Positions 45,718-54,622 of a stretch of 64,000 bases of DNA are shown piece by piece (within the stretch, counting starts at the first letter, position 1; the number at the start of each line of letters is the position of its first letter). The notes under the pieces are model-generated. The model saw only the letters and a program-made list of their open reading frames with translations, had not been told where the DNA came from and made no database searches. This DNA comes from an uncultured Collinsella sp. (GTDB taxonomy: Bacteria > Actinomycetota > Coriobacteriia > Coriobacteriales > Coriobacteriaceae), in contig CAKUFD010000006.1 of the NCBI GenBank assembly GCA_934647195.1, forward strand, positions 62,001 to 126,000. The letters run 5' to 3'. The position numbers and the translations under genes are program-made.

Positions 45718-46647
45718 ATGGTAAAGCGCATTCCTTCTGATATCAATCTATTATTTGCCGTCGATAAGCCCCTTGGGTGCACGTCTCACGATGTCGTTTC
45801 GCGCGTAAGACGGGCCTTGGGGGTTCGTCGTGTGGGTCATGCGGGAACGCTCGACCCGTTGGCTACCGGCGTCATGGTGCTCGGTGTGGGGCAGGCAACG
45901 CGCCTGCTCGGTATGCTCACGCTCGACCGCAAGAGCTATATCGCTTCCGTTGCCTTTGGAAGCGAGACCAATACCGATGACGCCGAGGGCGAGGTCACTC
46001 GCACGGCTCCTGTTAGCGCGGACCTTGAAGACGAGGCATACGCCCGTCAGGTCTTGGCAACGTTTATGGGGCCACAGATGCAGGTCCCCCCGGCATTCTC
46101 TGCGATCTCCGTCAATGGTGTTCGTGCCTACAAGCGCGCACGCGCGGGGGAGAGCGTGGAGCTGCCCGCCCGTCCTGTAGAGATTTTCGATCTTCAGCTC
46201 CTCTCGATTTTGGCCGATGGGGAACAGGTGGTTTGGAATATCGCCTGCACCGTGAGCAAGGGTACCTATATCCGCTCGCTTGCGCGCGATATCGGTCGCG
46301 CTGCTCAAAGTGCGGCTCATATCGTTTCGCTGCGACGCAGTGCTTCTGGCTCCATCTCCCTGGTTCATGCGGTTGAGCTCGATGGCATCAATGCCGATGC
46401 CCTTCGCGCGCATGCCATCGATCCCATCTCCTCACTCGGATTGGGCAGAGTTGATTTGCCGCAGGAGGCGCTTGCTCGTATTCTTAACGGGCAGGCAATT
46501 GACGTCGGTTCCTTTGCGGAACGCACCCCAGAGACGTCTCCGTGCGCGCTTGTTGTCGAAGGGCAGATGCGCGCCATCGCTTGCTTGGAGCAGCAGCGTT
46601 TTGTTATGCGCGATGTATTTCCGCAGGGTATCGAAGGTGTGTCATGA
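45718..46647 (+). CDS. truB: tRNA pseudouridine-55 synthase
   Basis: 309 residues. The catalytic motif HAGTLDPLATGVM holds the nucleophilic Asp (about residue 45), and TYIRSLARDIG is the second family motif. It makes pseudouridine at position 55 in the T loop. The C-terminal ~70 residues form the PUA-like end. AAAGGTG precedes the ATG. The stop overlaps the ribF start as ATGA. Confidence 0.95.
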   Translation: MVKRIPSDINLLFAVDKPLGCTSHDVVSRVRRALGVRRVGHAGTLDPLATGVMVLGVGQATRLLGMLTLDRKSYIASVAFGSETNTDDAEGEVTRTAPVSADLEDEAYARQVLATFMGPQMQVPPAFSAISVNGVRAYKRARAGESVELPARPVEIFDLQLLSILADGEQVVWNIACTVSKGTYIRSLARDIGRAAQSAAHIVSLRRSASGSISLVHAVELDGINADALRAHAIDPISSLGLGRVDLPQEALARILNGQAIDVGSFAERTPETSPCALVVEGQMRAIACLEQQRFVMRDVFPQGIEGVS

Positions 46648-47651
46648 ATCGTCCCGATGCATATTCGTTAAGGCGAGACTTTATGCTCGGCAAGGCATTG
46701 GCGCCTATTTACGCTCTTGAGGACGCGACCGCCCTTTCGCGTTGCGGGTGCGCGGTCGCTATCGGTGCGTTCGACGGCGTGCATCGCGGGCATCGACACC
46801 TTATCGACCAGATGGTTGCAGACGCGCATGAGCGTGGGGTTGCCGCTATCGCGGTGACCTTCGATCCCGATCCCGATACCGTGGTGTCTGCAACTCCTGC
46901 GCCCAAATTGACGCTCGTTGCCGATCGGCTTCGTCTGCTCGCTTCGTCGGGTGTCGACGCTGTTTGCGTGGTTCCGTTTGATTCTGCCCTTGCGTCCATG
47001 GATCATGACGCGTTTTTTACGCACGTTCTTCTTCCGGTCCTTGATATTTGCGCCGTCCATGTGGGTTCGAACTTTCGCCTGGGACATCGCGGGGCTTCCG
47101 ATGTGAACGTCATTCGTAATTGGGCGTGCAGTCGTGGAATCGAGGTATTTGGGCACGAGCTGGTGCGCGAAGACGGCGATGCCGTGAGCGCGACGCGCAT
47201 TCGCTCGCTTATCGCTTCCGGCTCTATGGAGATGGCCGCAGCGGAGCTCGGTCGAACATATGCGGTTCGCGGGCATGTCGCTCGTGGTCGCGGCGAGGGC
47301 CATAAGATGGGATTTCCCACGGCGAATGTTGTAATCGATCCGGGCATCCTTGCTCCCCAGGAAGGGGTCTATGCTGGTTTTGCCTGCATAGGCGAGGACG
47401 CATGGCCTGCAGCCATCAATGTCGGATTGCCCCCGACGTTCAAGGGCGTTCCGGGCTCGGCGAAACTCGAGGCAAACATCGTTGGTTTTTCGTCCGATAT
47501 CTACGAGCGTGACATCGCCCTCTCGTTCGTAAAACAGCTGCGACGCTCCCGTCCGTTCGATTCGCTCGAAGAGCTTATCGCGACGGTCGAGGGCAATATT
47601 CAAGATGTCCGTGATCTGTATGGTGAGGGGAGGTACGATCTTCGCGCATGA
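46644..47651 (+). CDS. ribF: Bifunctional riboflavin kinase / FAD synthetase
   Basis: 335 residues. The N-terminal FAD-synthetase (nucleotidyltransferase) domain contains AIGAFDGVHRGHRHLI near residue 38 and ATRIRSLIASG near 190; the C-terminal riboflavin kinase barrel contains GHKMGFPTANV near 228. It makes FMN and FAD from riboflavin. I use ATG 46644, which overlaps the truB stop (ATGA); the longer upstream frame is truB in another frame. dnaG starts in its stop codon. Confidence 0.94.
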   Translation: MNRPDAYSLRRDFMLGKALAPIYALEDATALSRCGCAVAIGAFDGVHRGHRHLIDQMVADAHERGVAAIAVTFDPDPDTVVSATPAPKLTLVADRLRLLASSGVDAVCVVPFDSALASMDHDAFFTHVLLPVLDICAVHVGSNFRLGHRGASDVNVIRNWACSRGIEVFGHELVREDGDAVSATRIRSLIASGSMEMAAAELGRTYAVRGHVARGRGEGHKMGFPTANVVIDPGILAPQEGVYAGFACIGEDAWPAAINVGLPPTFKGVPGSAKLEANIVGFSSDIYERDIALSFVKQLRRSRPFDSLEELIATVEGNIQDVRDLYGEGRYDLRA

Positions 47652-49726
47652 TCAGTGATGAAGATAAAAATCGCGTCCGTGCGGCGACCGATTTGGTTGC
47701 GCTCGTTCAAGAGACCGTGGAGCTTCGTCCCCGTGGACATGAGTTTTGGGGCTGTTGTCCCTTCCATGGCGAGAAGACCCCCTCGTTTCATATCATCCCT
47801 GCAACGCAGGTATGGCATTGCTTTGGCTGCGGTGAGGGCGGAGACTGCTTTACCTACATCATGAAGCGCGAGAACCTCTCGTTTCCCGAGTCCATTCGCT
47901 ATCTTGCGGAGCGCGCAGGCATCGAGCTTCAGGAAGAAGCCTCCTTTACACGCCGCGGCACGAAGCGCACGCGCCTTGTCGAGGTGTGCGAGGCGACGTG
48001 CGACTTTTACCATACGATGCTCATGCGCGGCAAGGATGGCCGCGGACGCGAGTATTTTGCGAGCCGCGGTTTGGGCTCGGATGTGTGTCAGCGCTATCGA
48101 CTGGGTTTTGCTCCGGGGCACGGGGCGCTCGTCAACCATCTGCGCTCCCAGGGCTTTTCTCCGCGTGAGATGATCGACGCAAATGTGGCCATCGACCGCC
48201 GCGGTGGCCTTGCCGATCGCTTTTACGATCGCGACATGTTCCCCATCTTCGATGAGCAGGGAAAGTGCATCGCGTTTGGAGGGCGCATCATGGGTGCGGG
48301 TGAGCCTAAGTACCTCAATACGTCCGAGACCCCGCTGTTCCATAAGAAGCGCAACCTCTATGGTTTTAACTGGGCAAAAGAGCACATCGTCGCTGCCAAC
48401 GAGGCTATTGTGGTCGAGGGCTACACCGACGCCATCGCCTGCTGGGAAGGCGGCATCAAAAACGTCGTCGCCACGTTGGGAACGGCACTCACCGAGCATC
48501 ACGTCAAGACGCTCACGCGTTTTGCCAAGAAGATCATCTATCTGTTCGATGGCGACAATGCGGGGCAAAAAGCCGCCGAGCGCGCCATCCAGTTTGTCGA
48601 GACGGGGTCTATCGATCTGCGCTGCGTGATCTTGCCCGACAATATGGACCCCAATGACTACGTCAACGCCAACGGCGGTCCCGCTTTGCGTCAGCTGCTC
48701 GATGCCTCCGAGCCCCTGCTCGACTTTGTTTTCCGCAAGCTCGAACAGCGCGCCGACGCATCTACCCCCGCAGGGCGTGCGCGTGCCCTTGAGGATGCGT
48801 GCCGCTTGATCTATCCGCTACGCGCGAGCTATATGATCGACACGTATTTCGTGCGTATCGCCGATCTTTTGGGTGTGGATGTCGAGATGGTGCGCACTGC
48901 CTCCAAGCGTGTCTTCAATGACGTGGCTCGCGAGGAAGAGCAGGCCCAGCAGCGCGAGGCGGCGCGTGAGCGCTACCAGCAAGGTTCGACATTGTCGCAG
49001 GCTAAGGGTCCTTCGGGCAGACCTGTCTCGCACGCAAGCCGCGAGCTGGTGCTCCCTGCCGATGCTGCTCTCGGTATTCCTCCGGTGGACGAAGAGCCTT
49101 ACGAGCCCTATGACTATCTTCCTGCAGAGGCTCAGGGTGCAGCACCCGTCTCTTCTGTCGTGCCCGCCAGCGCCCCTGCATCGTCTGCTGCTGTCGCTGC
49201 TCCGATCTATACGGATCTCGAGCGTCGCTCACTTGCGGGGGAGCGTGAGCTTCTTTGCCTGATGACGAGCCATCTGGATAGCTTTAGACCGTATGGGGAC
49301 AGAATCTGCGAAATCGATTGGGTCGATGCGCGTCATGAGGCGATTGCATGGGCCGTTCTCGCAACGCCAGAAGGCTCCGGACCCGCAGAGGTCATGGATG
49401 CGGCTCGTGCGGTTTGCGAGGATGCCGCGTCTCTTGTGAGCGCTGGCACCATCGGCGTGACCAGCGAGCATCCAACCGAGACGAACATCGTGTTTTTGCT
49501 CGATACGCTCGAGCTCAACACGCTGCGTCGTCGTATGCGTACGGCTCAGGCGCGTTTGCGCTCTGATTCGGGCATGGATGCCGCGATGCGTCGAGAGCTG
49601 GCGATTCAGGCAACGCGGGATGCCGCTCGCGCCCGTGAGCTCGCGTCTGCCGTAGAGGGCGTTGCGGATCCGTTCAGGACGCTTTCCGAGCAATTGAATC
49701 AAAATAACGCTGCGTCTAATGAGTGA
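47648..49726 (+). CDS. dnaG: DNA primase
   Basis: 692 residues, somewhat longer than average. The CHC2 zinc domain is CCPFHGEKTPSFHI...HCFGCGEGGDCF (about residues 37-73). The TOPRIM core has VVEGYTDAIACWEGG and IYLFDGDNAG near 257-305. A low-complexity Pro/Ala/Ser linker lies near 455-520, before a C-terminal DnaB-interacting domain. It synthesises RNA primers for replication. Its ATG overlaps the ribF stop; rpoD follows 90 nt later, keeping the classic primase-sigma arrangement. Confidence 0.96.
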   Translation: MISDEDKNRVRAATDLVALVQETVELRPRGHEFWGCCPFHGEKTPSFHIIPATQVWHCFGCGEGGDCFTYIMKRENLSFPESIRYLAERAGIELQEEASFTRRGTKRTRLVEVCEATCDFYHTMLMRGKDGRGREYFASRGLGSDVCQRYRLGFAPGHGALVNHLRSQGFSPREMIDANVAIDRRGGLADRFYDRDMFPIFDEQGKCIAFGGRIMGAGEPKYLNTSETPLFHKKRNLYGFNWAKEHIVAANEAIVVEGYTDAIACWEGGIKNVVATLGTALTEHHVKTLTRFAKKIIYLFDGDNAGQKAAERAIQFVETGSIDLRCVILPDNMDPNDYVNANGGPALRQLLDASEPLLDFVFRKLEQRADASTPAGRARALEDACRLIYPLRASYMIDTYFVRIADLLGVDVEMVRTASKRVFNDVAREEEQAQQREAARERYQQGSTLSQAKGPSGRPVSHASRELVLPADAALGIPPVDEEPYEPYDYLPAEAQGAAPVSSVVPASAPASSAAVAAPIYTDLERRSLAGERELLCLMTSHLDSFRPYGDRICEIDWVDARHEAIAWAVLATPEGSGPAEVMDAARAVCEDAASLVSAGTIGVTSEHPTETNIVFLLDTLELNTLRRRMRTAQARLRSDSGMDAAMRRELAIQATRDAARARELASAVEGVADPFRTLSEQLNQNNAASNE

Positions 49727-49815
49727 AGTTGTGCTGATCAGGTTGAATTGTCCTGCATGGGGTATACAAGCCTGTGTTAAAGTAATGTGTCCTGTGTGCT
49801 ATGAAGGGAGAATCT

Positions 49816-51156
49816 GTGCCAAATAAGACTGAGAGCATGGGGAACGAGATCAAATCTCAAATCGCCACGCTTCTTCTCAAGGGTGCTGAGAACGGCAGTG
49901 TTACCGAAGACGATGTCCAGGGAATGCTCAAGGATATCAGCGTCAGTGAAGAGCAGCTCAACGCCGTCTATGGCATTCTCCGTGAACAGGGTATCAGCGT
50001 TGTGTCCACCGATGATGACGACGTTGTGATCGATGCCGACGACGATGATCTTGGCGCCGGTACCGATGACCTTGATGACGATCTGGATGACGAGGACAAC
50101 GAGGACCACGACATCAGGGTAGCCAAGCGCGCCGATGCCGAGATGGCCGCCGCCAAGCCCAAGAAGAAATCGCGTTCCCGTACGAGCCGTTCCCGTTCTC
50201 GTACGCGTGGCGTTGACGCTTCGACCGTCATGCTCACCGGCGACCCGGTACGCATGTATCTCAAGGAGATCGGTAAGGTCGACCTGCTTACTGCTGCCGA
50301 TGAGGTTGACTTGGCCATGAAGATCGAGGCTGGTCTCGAGGCTTCGAACAAGCTTGAGGCTGCCGAGAACGGCGAGATCGAGCTCACACGTGCAGAGATG
50401 CGTCGACTTACGCGTGTCGAGAACGTGGGCCTCGAGGCCAAGCAGGCGCTTATCAGTGCAAACTTGCGTCTGGTCGTCTCTATCGCTAAGCGTTACGTTG
50501 GCCGCGGCATGCTGTTCCTCGATCTGATTCAGGAGGGTAACCTTGGCCTGATTCGCGCGGTCGAGAAGTTCGATTACGAGAAAGGCTTCAAGTTCTCCAC
50601 GTATGCCACGTGGTGGATTCGCCAGGCTATCACCCGCGCTATCGCCGATCAGGCTCGTACCATCCGTATTCCGGTCCACATGGTCGAGACCATCAACAAG
50701 CTTGTCCGCGTGCAGCGTCAGCTCCTGCAAGACCTCGGCCGCGACCCGACCCCGGAAGAGATCGGTGCCGAGATGGACATGAGCGCCGATCGCGTCCGTG
50801 AGATTCAAAAGATCAGCCAGGAGCCCGTTTCCCTCGAGACGCCTATCGGCGAGGAAGAGGATTCTCAGCTGGGCGACTTCATCGAGGATTCCCAGGCGGT
50901 CGTTCCGCCCGATGCAGCAAGCTTCTCGATGCTTCAGGAGCAGCTCACCCAGGTTCTGGATAGCTTGGCCGATCGCGAGCGCAAGGTTATCGAGCTTCGC
51001 TTTGGCCTTGTTGACGGTCATCCTCGTACGCTCGAGGAGGTTGGTCGCGAATTTGGTGTTACGCGTGAGCGTATTCGTCAGATCGAGTCCAAAACGCTGG
51101 CGAAGTTGCGTCATCCCAGCCGTTCGAGCAAACTCAAGGACTACATCGAGTCTTAA
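49816..51156 (+). CDS. rpoD: Primary RNA polymerase sigma factor
   Basis: 446 residues. Region 1.1 is followed by a striking acidic stretch (about residues 60-98, mostly Asp) and a basic Lys/Arg/Ser block (about 112-130). Region 2 has [20 protein letters not shown] and the -10-recognising [20 protein letters not shown]; region 4.2 HTH reads [21 protein letters not shown] prefer GTG 49816 (AAGGGAG 7 nt upstream) to ATG 49801. It directs transcription of housekeeping genes; promoters listed here with TTGACA/TATAAT-like boxes fit it. Confidence 0.96.
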   Translation: MPNKTESMGNEIKSQIATLLLKGAENGSVTEDDVQGMLKDISVSEEQLNAVYGILREQGISVVSTDDDDVVIDADDDDLGAGTDDLDDDLDDEDNEDHDIRVAKRADAEMAAAKPKKKSRSRTSRSRSRTRGVDASTVMLTGDPVRMYLKEIGKVDLLTAADEVDLAMKIEAGLEASNKLEAAENGEIELTRAEMRRLTRVENVGLEAKQALISANLRLVVSIAKRYVGRGMLFLDLIQEGNLGLIRAVEKFDYEKGFKFSTYATWWIRQAITRAIADQARTIRIPVHMVETINKLVRVQRQLLQDLGRDPTPEEIGAEMDMSADRVREIQKISQEPVSLETPIGEEEDSQLGDFIEDSQAVVPPDAASFSMLQEQLTQVLDSLADRERKVIELRFGLVDGHPRTLEEVGREFGVTRERIRQIESKTLAKLRHPSRSSKLKDYIES

Positions 51157-51200
51157 CTTCTTGTGCCCCGTCAAAATGGCGGGGCATATTTATGCAAAAA

Positions 51201-51236
51201 ATGGGTCGGCATCATCTTGGATGCCGACCCATTTTG
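51201..51236 (+). terminator. Terminator of rpoD
   Basis: A perfect 13-bp stem (51201-51213 with 51220-51232), loop ATCTTG, preceded by an A-run and followed by TTTGG; it could act on either strand. A shorter GCCCCG...CGGGGC hairpin precedes it at about 51163-51186. Confidence 0.82.
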
Positions 51237-51254
51237 GTGTGAAAATCGGGGGAT

Positions 51255-51285
51255 AACAAAAAAGCCCACCTTTTCAGGTGGGCTT
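51255..51285 (-). terminator. Terminator of tRNA-Asn
   Basis: A 9-bp stem AAGCCCACC/GGTGGGCTT (51262-51270 with 51277-51285); read on the minus strand it is followed by a run of T residues. It lies 8 nt after the tRNA 3' end. Confidence 0.88.
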
Positions 51286-51293
51286 GAAGTTTC

Positions 51294-51368
51294 TGGCTCC
51301 TCGAGTAGGACTCGAACCTACAACAGCGCGGTTAACAGCCGCGTGCTCTACCATTGAGCTATCGAGGA
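51294..51368 (-). tRNA. tRNA-Asn (anticodon GTT)
   Basis: 75 nt including encoded CCA. On the minus strand the acceptor stem TCCTCGA pairs with TCGAGGA, the D arm contains AGCTCAATGGTAGAGC, the anticodon loop CTGTTAA gives GTT, and the T arm contains GGTTCGAGTCC. It is transcribed convergently with rpoD. Confidence 0.97.
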
Positions 51369-51397
51369 ATGGTGTGTGCTGCTGAGCAACAAAATTT

Positions 51398-51425
51398 AGT
51401 ATAGGGGAAAGTTCTGGGGATGCAA
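51398..51425 (-). promoter_or_regulatory. Promoter of tRNA-Asn
   Basis: On the minus strand TTGCAT (51420-51425) and TATACT (51398-51403) are 16 nt apart, the same boxes and spacing as the promoter before rimP. It lies 29 nt upstream of the tRNA. Confidence 0.7.
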
Positions 51426-51554
51426 GAACTATTTTAAAATTTTTTTCGGCATCCAATTTTAGTGGCGGTTGAGTCGAAATCCGATCGAATCGTTGCCATC
51501 CGTTTGATGCGAAAGACCGTTTGTCGTTGCCTTGGTGCTTTCGTCTATGTTCGC

Positions 51555-51691
51555 TTGACAAGCATGCGGGGCAGTTTAGACTGGATACGACCATTAAGCG
51601 CGTACGAGATGCTCGCATGGAGACAACATCATTGAGTGTTCATCTGCCTTTCGAGATGCCGTTCGCCTTGGTGGCCGGCATCTATTTTTTT
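51555..51691 (+). promoter_or_regulatory. Promoter and leader attenuator of the pyrimidine operon
   Basis: TTGACA (51555-51560) and TAGACT (51577-51582), 16 nt apart, lie 145 nt before pyrR. The leader contains a terminator: AGATGCCG (51654-51661) with CGGCATCT (51676-51683), extended by GCC/GGC inside, followed by A and seven T residues. The arrangement matches PyrR-controlled transcription attenuation in Gram-positives. I could not identify a clear PyrR-binding loop or antiterminator, so the mechanism is inferred. The rest of the 51426-51554 spacer holds no gene. Confidence 0.7.
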
Positions 51692-51726
51692 ATGCGCCCC
51701 GTGCGCATGAATCGGGAAGGAGATCG

Positions 51727-52311
51727 ATGGAACAGTCTTCACCCAAAGCGATCATCATGGACGAAGTCGCCGTCTCGCGTGCCATCAAACGCATCGCGCA
51801 TGAGATCGTCGAGCGCAACGAAGGATGCGAAGACCTCGCACTCGTTGGCATCGTTACCCGTGGCGACCTGCTGGCAAAGGAGCTCGCGCGTCAGATTGAG
51901 GAGATCGAGGGCGTTAAGGTTCCCCTGGGAAGCCTCGACATCAGCTTCTATCGCGACGATTACCTCACGCATTTCTCTCCTGAGGTTCACGCTACCGACA
52001 TCCCCTTTGATGTCAACGACAAGCGTATCGTACTTGTCGACGACATCCTCTATACCGGTCGAACCATCCGCTCGGCTCTCGATGCGCTGATGGACTTGGG
52101 TCGCCCCTCTCGTATCGAGCTGGCTGTCCTTGTCGACCGCGGCCATCGCGAGCTTCCCATCTCTCCGGATTTTGTTGGTAAGAACGTCCCCTCGTCTCAT
52201 GAGGAGAACGTGCGTCTGTATCTGAAGGGGCCCGACTCGCACACTGCGGTCGAGATCTTCGATGTTAAGCCGGGCGACCGCGTCGGTTCAGCTCCGCTGG
52301 GAGGGGAGTAG
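51727..52311 (+). CDS. pyrR: Pyrimidine operon regulator / uracil phosphoribosyltransferase PyrR
   Basis: 194 residues with the PRPP-binding motif VLVDDILYTGRTIRSALDAL near residue 100 and the PyrR-type AVLVDRGHRELPI after it. PyrR binds UMP/UTP and pyr mRNA to promote termination, and has weak UPRTase activity. It is the first gene of the pyr operon and is preceded by a terminator-containing leader that it probably controls. AAGGAG is 6 nt before the ATG; pyrB starts 3 nt after its stop. Confidence 0.94.
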   Translation: MEQSSPKAIIMDEVAVSRAIKRIAHEIVERNEGCEDLALVGIVTRGDLLAKELARQIEEIEGVKVPLGSLDISFYRDDYLTHFSPEVHATDIPFDVNDKRIVLVDDILYTGRTIRSALDALMDLGRPSRIELAVLVDRGHRELPISPDFVGKNVPSSHEENVRLYLKGPDSHTAVEIFDVKPGDRVGSAPLGGE

Positions 52312-52314
52312 CGA

Positions 52315-53259
52315 ATGTCCTTCAACCATAAACACCTCATCGACATCACCGAGTATTCCGATGCCGATATCATGACGATTCTCGAGACCGCAAAGGCGTT
52401 TTCCGCCGTTAACGAGCGCGCCATCAAGAAGGTCCCGACCCTCAAGGGCAAGACCATCGTCAACATGTTCAACGAGCCCTCCACGCGCACCCGCAGCTCC
52501 TTCGAGCTTGCCGAGAAGCGCCTTTCGGCCGATAGCCTGAACTTTGGCGGTTCTTCCACCTCGACCGTCAAGGGCGAGAGCCTCATCGATACCGTCGAGA
52601 CGCTCAACGCGTACAAGATCGACTGCATCATCGTGCGCGACAAGCACGCGGGCGCTCCCTACATCGTGAGCCAGAACACGCCTGCAAGCGTCATCTGCGC
52701 CGGCGACGGCAAGCACAACCATCCCACCCAGGCCCTGCTCGACCTCTACTCCATCTGGGAGCACAAGGGCAGCTTTGAGGGTCTGAAGGTCGGTCTGGTG
52801 GGCGACATCAGCCACTCCCGTGTTTGCGGCTCCCTGCTTCCCGCGCTGAAGATCATGGGCTGCGAGACCTACGCCATCGCTCCGGGCACCCTTCTTCCTC
52901 CTGCGCCGGAGGTTCTGGGCATCGACCACGTTTCCTCTTCGCTCGATGACGTGCTCCCTGAGCTCGATGTCGTCTACATGCTGCGCGTCCAACAGGAGCG
53001 TCTCGAGGGCTCGCCGTTCCCCAGCATTCGCGAGTACCACAACCTGTTTGGTCTCACGCGCTATCGCGAGCCGTTGATGAAGCCCGATGCGATCGTCTGC
53101 CACCCCGGCCCCATCAATCGTGGCGTCGAGCTCGATTCCTATATGGCCGATAACCCGTCGCGCTCGGTGATCCTGGAGCAGGTCTACTCCGGTATCTGCG
53201 TGCGTATGGCTGCCCTGTACCTGCTGCTTGGAGGTTCCGATAATGGCCTTTCTGCTTAA
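52315..53259 (+). CDS. pyrB: Aspartate carbamoyltransferase catalytic chain
   Basis: 314 residues. The carbamoyl-phosphate loop FNEPSTRTRSSFELA occurs near residue 50, and the aspartate-binding region includes MLRVQQERL and CHPGPINRGVE. It forms carbamoyl aspartate, the first committed step of UMP synthesis. No pyrI regulatory-chain gene is present, so control is presumably by PyrR. GGAGGGGAG precedes the ATG. Its last 17 nt overlap pyrC. Confidence 0.96.
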   Translation: MSFNHKHLIDITEYSDADIMTILETAKAFSAVNERAIKKVPTLKGKTIVNMFNEPSTRTRSSFELAEKRLSADSLNFGGSSTSTVKGESLIDTVETLNAYKIDCIIVRDKHAGAPYIVSQNTPASVICAGDGKHNHPTQALLDLYSIWEHKGSFEGLKVGLVGDISHSRVCGSLLPALKIMGCETYAIAPGTLLPPAPEVLGIDHVSSSLDDVLPELDVVYMLRVQQERLEGSPFPSIREYHNLFGLTRYREPLMKPDAIVCHPGPINRGVELDSYMADNPSRSVILEQVYSGICVRMAALYLLLGGSDNGLSA

Positions 53260-54532
53260 ATCCGCTCATGTGGTCGATCCCGCTGCCGGCCTTGACGAAG
53301 TCTGCGACGTTCTGATCGAGGGCGACAAGATCGCTGCCGTCGCATCTAACCTTGACGCTGGGGACGCCACTGTTCTTGATATGTCGGGCAAGTATCTCGT
53401 TCCCGGTCTTGTTGATATGCACGTTCATCTTCGCGAGCCTGGTTATGAGCATAAAGAGGATATCGAGAGCGGTACCCGTGCTGCTGCCAAGGGTGGTTTT
53501 ACCGGCGTGTGCTCCATGCCCAACACCGATCCTGTTGCCGATAACGGCTCGGTCATCGAGTTTGTGAAGGCTCGTGCCGCCGCTGTTGGTCATTGCCGCG
53601 TCTTCCCTTCGGGCGCTTGCTCGCGCGGTCTTAAGGGCGAGGCTCTTTCCGAGATGGGCGACATGGTCGCTCGCGGCGCCGTTGCCTTTACCGATGACGG
53701 CCGCGGTGTCCAGGGTGCTGGCATGATGCGCCGCTGCATGGATTACGGCAAGATGTTCGGTAAAGTCTTTATGAGCCACTGCCAGGACGAGGACCTTGTG
53801 GGCGACGGTCAGATCAACGAAGGCGCCGTCTCCACGCGTCTGGGCCTGCTCGGTTGGCCGGCACAGGGCGAGGAGCTCCAGATCGCTCGCGACATCGAGC
53901 TCGCTAAGCTCACCGGTGCCAAGCTTCACATCCAGCACATCTCTACCGCCTACGGCCTCGACCTCGTTCGTCGTGCGAAGGAGGAGGGCGTCGAGGTTAC
54001 CTGCGAGGCGACCCCGCACCACATGTTCCTGACCGAGAATGATCTTGACGAGACTTACAACACCTCCCTTAAGGTTAATCCTCCGCTGCGCACCCAGGAT
54101 GACGCCGAGGCGATTCGCCAGGGCGTTATCGACGGCACGGTCGACGCGATCGTTACCGACCATGCACCCCATGCTGCATGGGAGAAGTCGCGTGAGTTCG
54201 AGCTCGCTCCTTTTGGTATGACCGGCCTGGAGACCTCGCTCGCTCTTGTTCTCACCAATTTGGTGCGCACCGGCAAGATGGGTTACGATCGCCTGGTCGA
54301 GGCCATGAGCATCGCGCCTCGCCGCATCCTGGGCCTGGAGCCTGTCTCCATCCGTCCCGGTTCCGTTGCCGATATCACCGTGTTCGACCCCGAGCTCACC
54401 TGGACCGTGGGCGAGGACGGCTTTGAGTCCAAGGCTGCCAATTCCGGCTTTACCGGCGTTGAGCTTACCGGACGTGCTACCGACGTGTTTGTTGGCGGCA
54501 AGCAGACCCTCGCCAACGGCGCAGTCTGCTAA
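53243..54532 (+). CDS. pyrC: Dihydroorotase
   Basis: 429 residues, class I amidohydrolase. The metal-binding DMHVHLREPGYEHKED lies near residue 56, the second His cluster in HIQHISTA near 231, and the catalytic Asp in VTDHAPHA near 305. It cyclises carbamoyl aspartate to dihydroorotate. ATG 53243 (MAFLLKSAHVVDP) has TTGGAGG 8 nt upstream and overlaps pyrB; ATG 53228 is unlikely. A terminator follows, before pyrK. Confidence 0.95.
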   Translation: MAFLLKSAHVVDPAAGLDEVCDVLIEGDKIAAVASNLDAGDATVLDMSGKYLVPGLVDMHVHLREPGYEHKEDIESGTRAAAKGGFTGVCSMPNTDPVADNGSVIEFVKARAAAVGHCRVFPSGACSRGLKGEALSEMGDMVARGAVAFTDDGRGVQGAGMMRRCMDYGKMFGKVFMSHCQDEDLVGDGQINEGAVSTRLGLLGWPAQGEELQIARDIELAKLTGAKLHIQHISTAYGLDLVRRAKEEGVEVTCEATPHHMFLTENDLDETYNTSLKVNPPLRTQDDAEAIRQGVIDGTVDAIVTDHAPHAAWEKSREFELAPFGMTGLETSLALVLTNLVRTGKMGYDRLVEAMSIAPRRILGLEPVSIRPGSVADITVFDPELTWTVGEDGFESKAANSGFTGVELTGRATDVFVGGKQTLANGAVC

Positions 54533-54547
54533 GATTGCTTTCGTCAC

Positions 54548-54584
54548 ATGGGCGGCGCCCTTGATGGGATGCCGCCCATTTTTA
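54548..54584 (+). terminator. Terminator-like hairpin between pyrC and pyrK
   Basis: A perfect 9-bp stem (ATGGGCGGC 54548-54556 with GCCGCCCAT 54571-54579), 14-nt loop, then TTTT. It may reduce expression of pyrK-pyrD-pyrF relative to pyrR-pyrB-pyrC. Confidence 0.8.
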
Positions 54585-54622
54585 TATCGATTCAATGCGT
54601 CTGTGAGAGGATTGGAGTGTCC

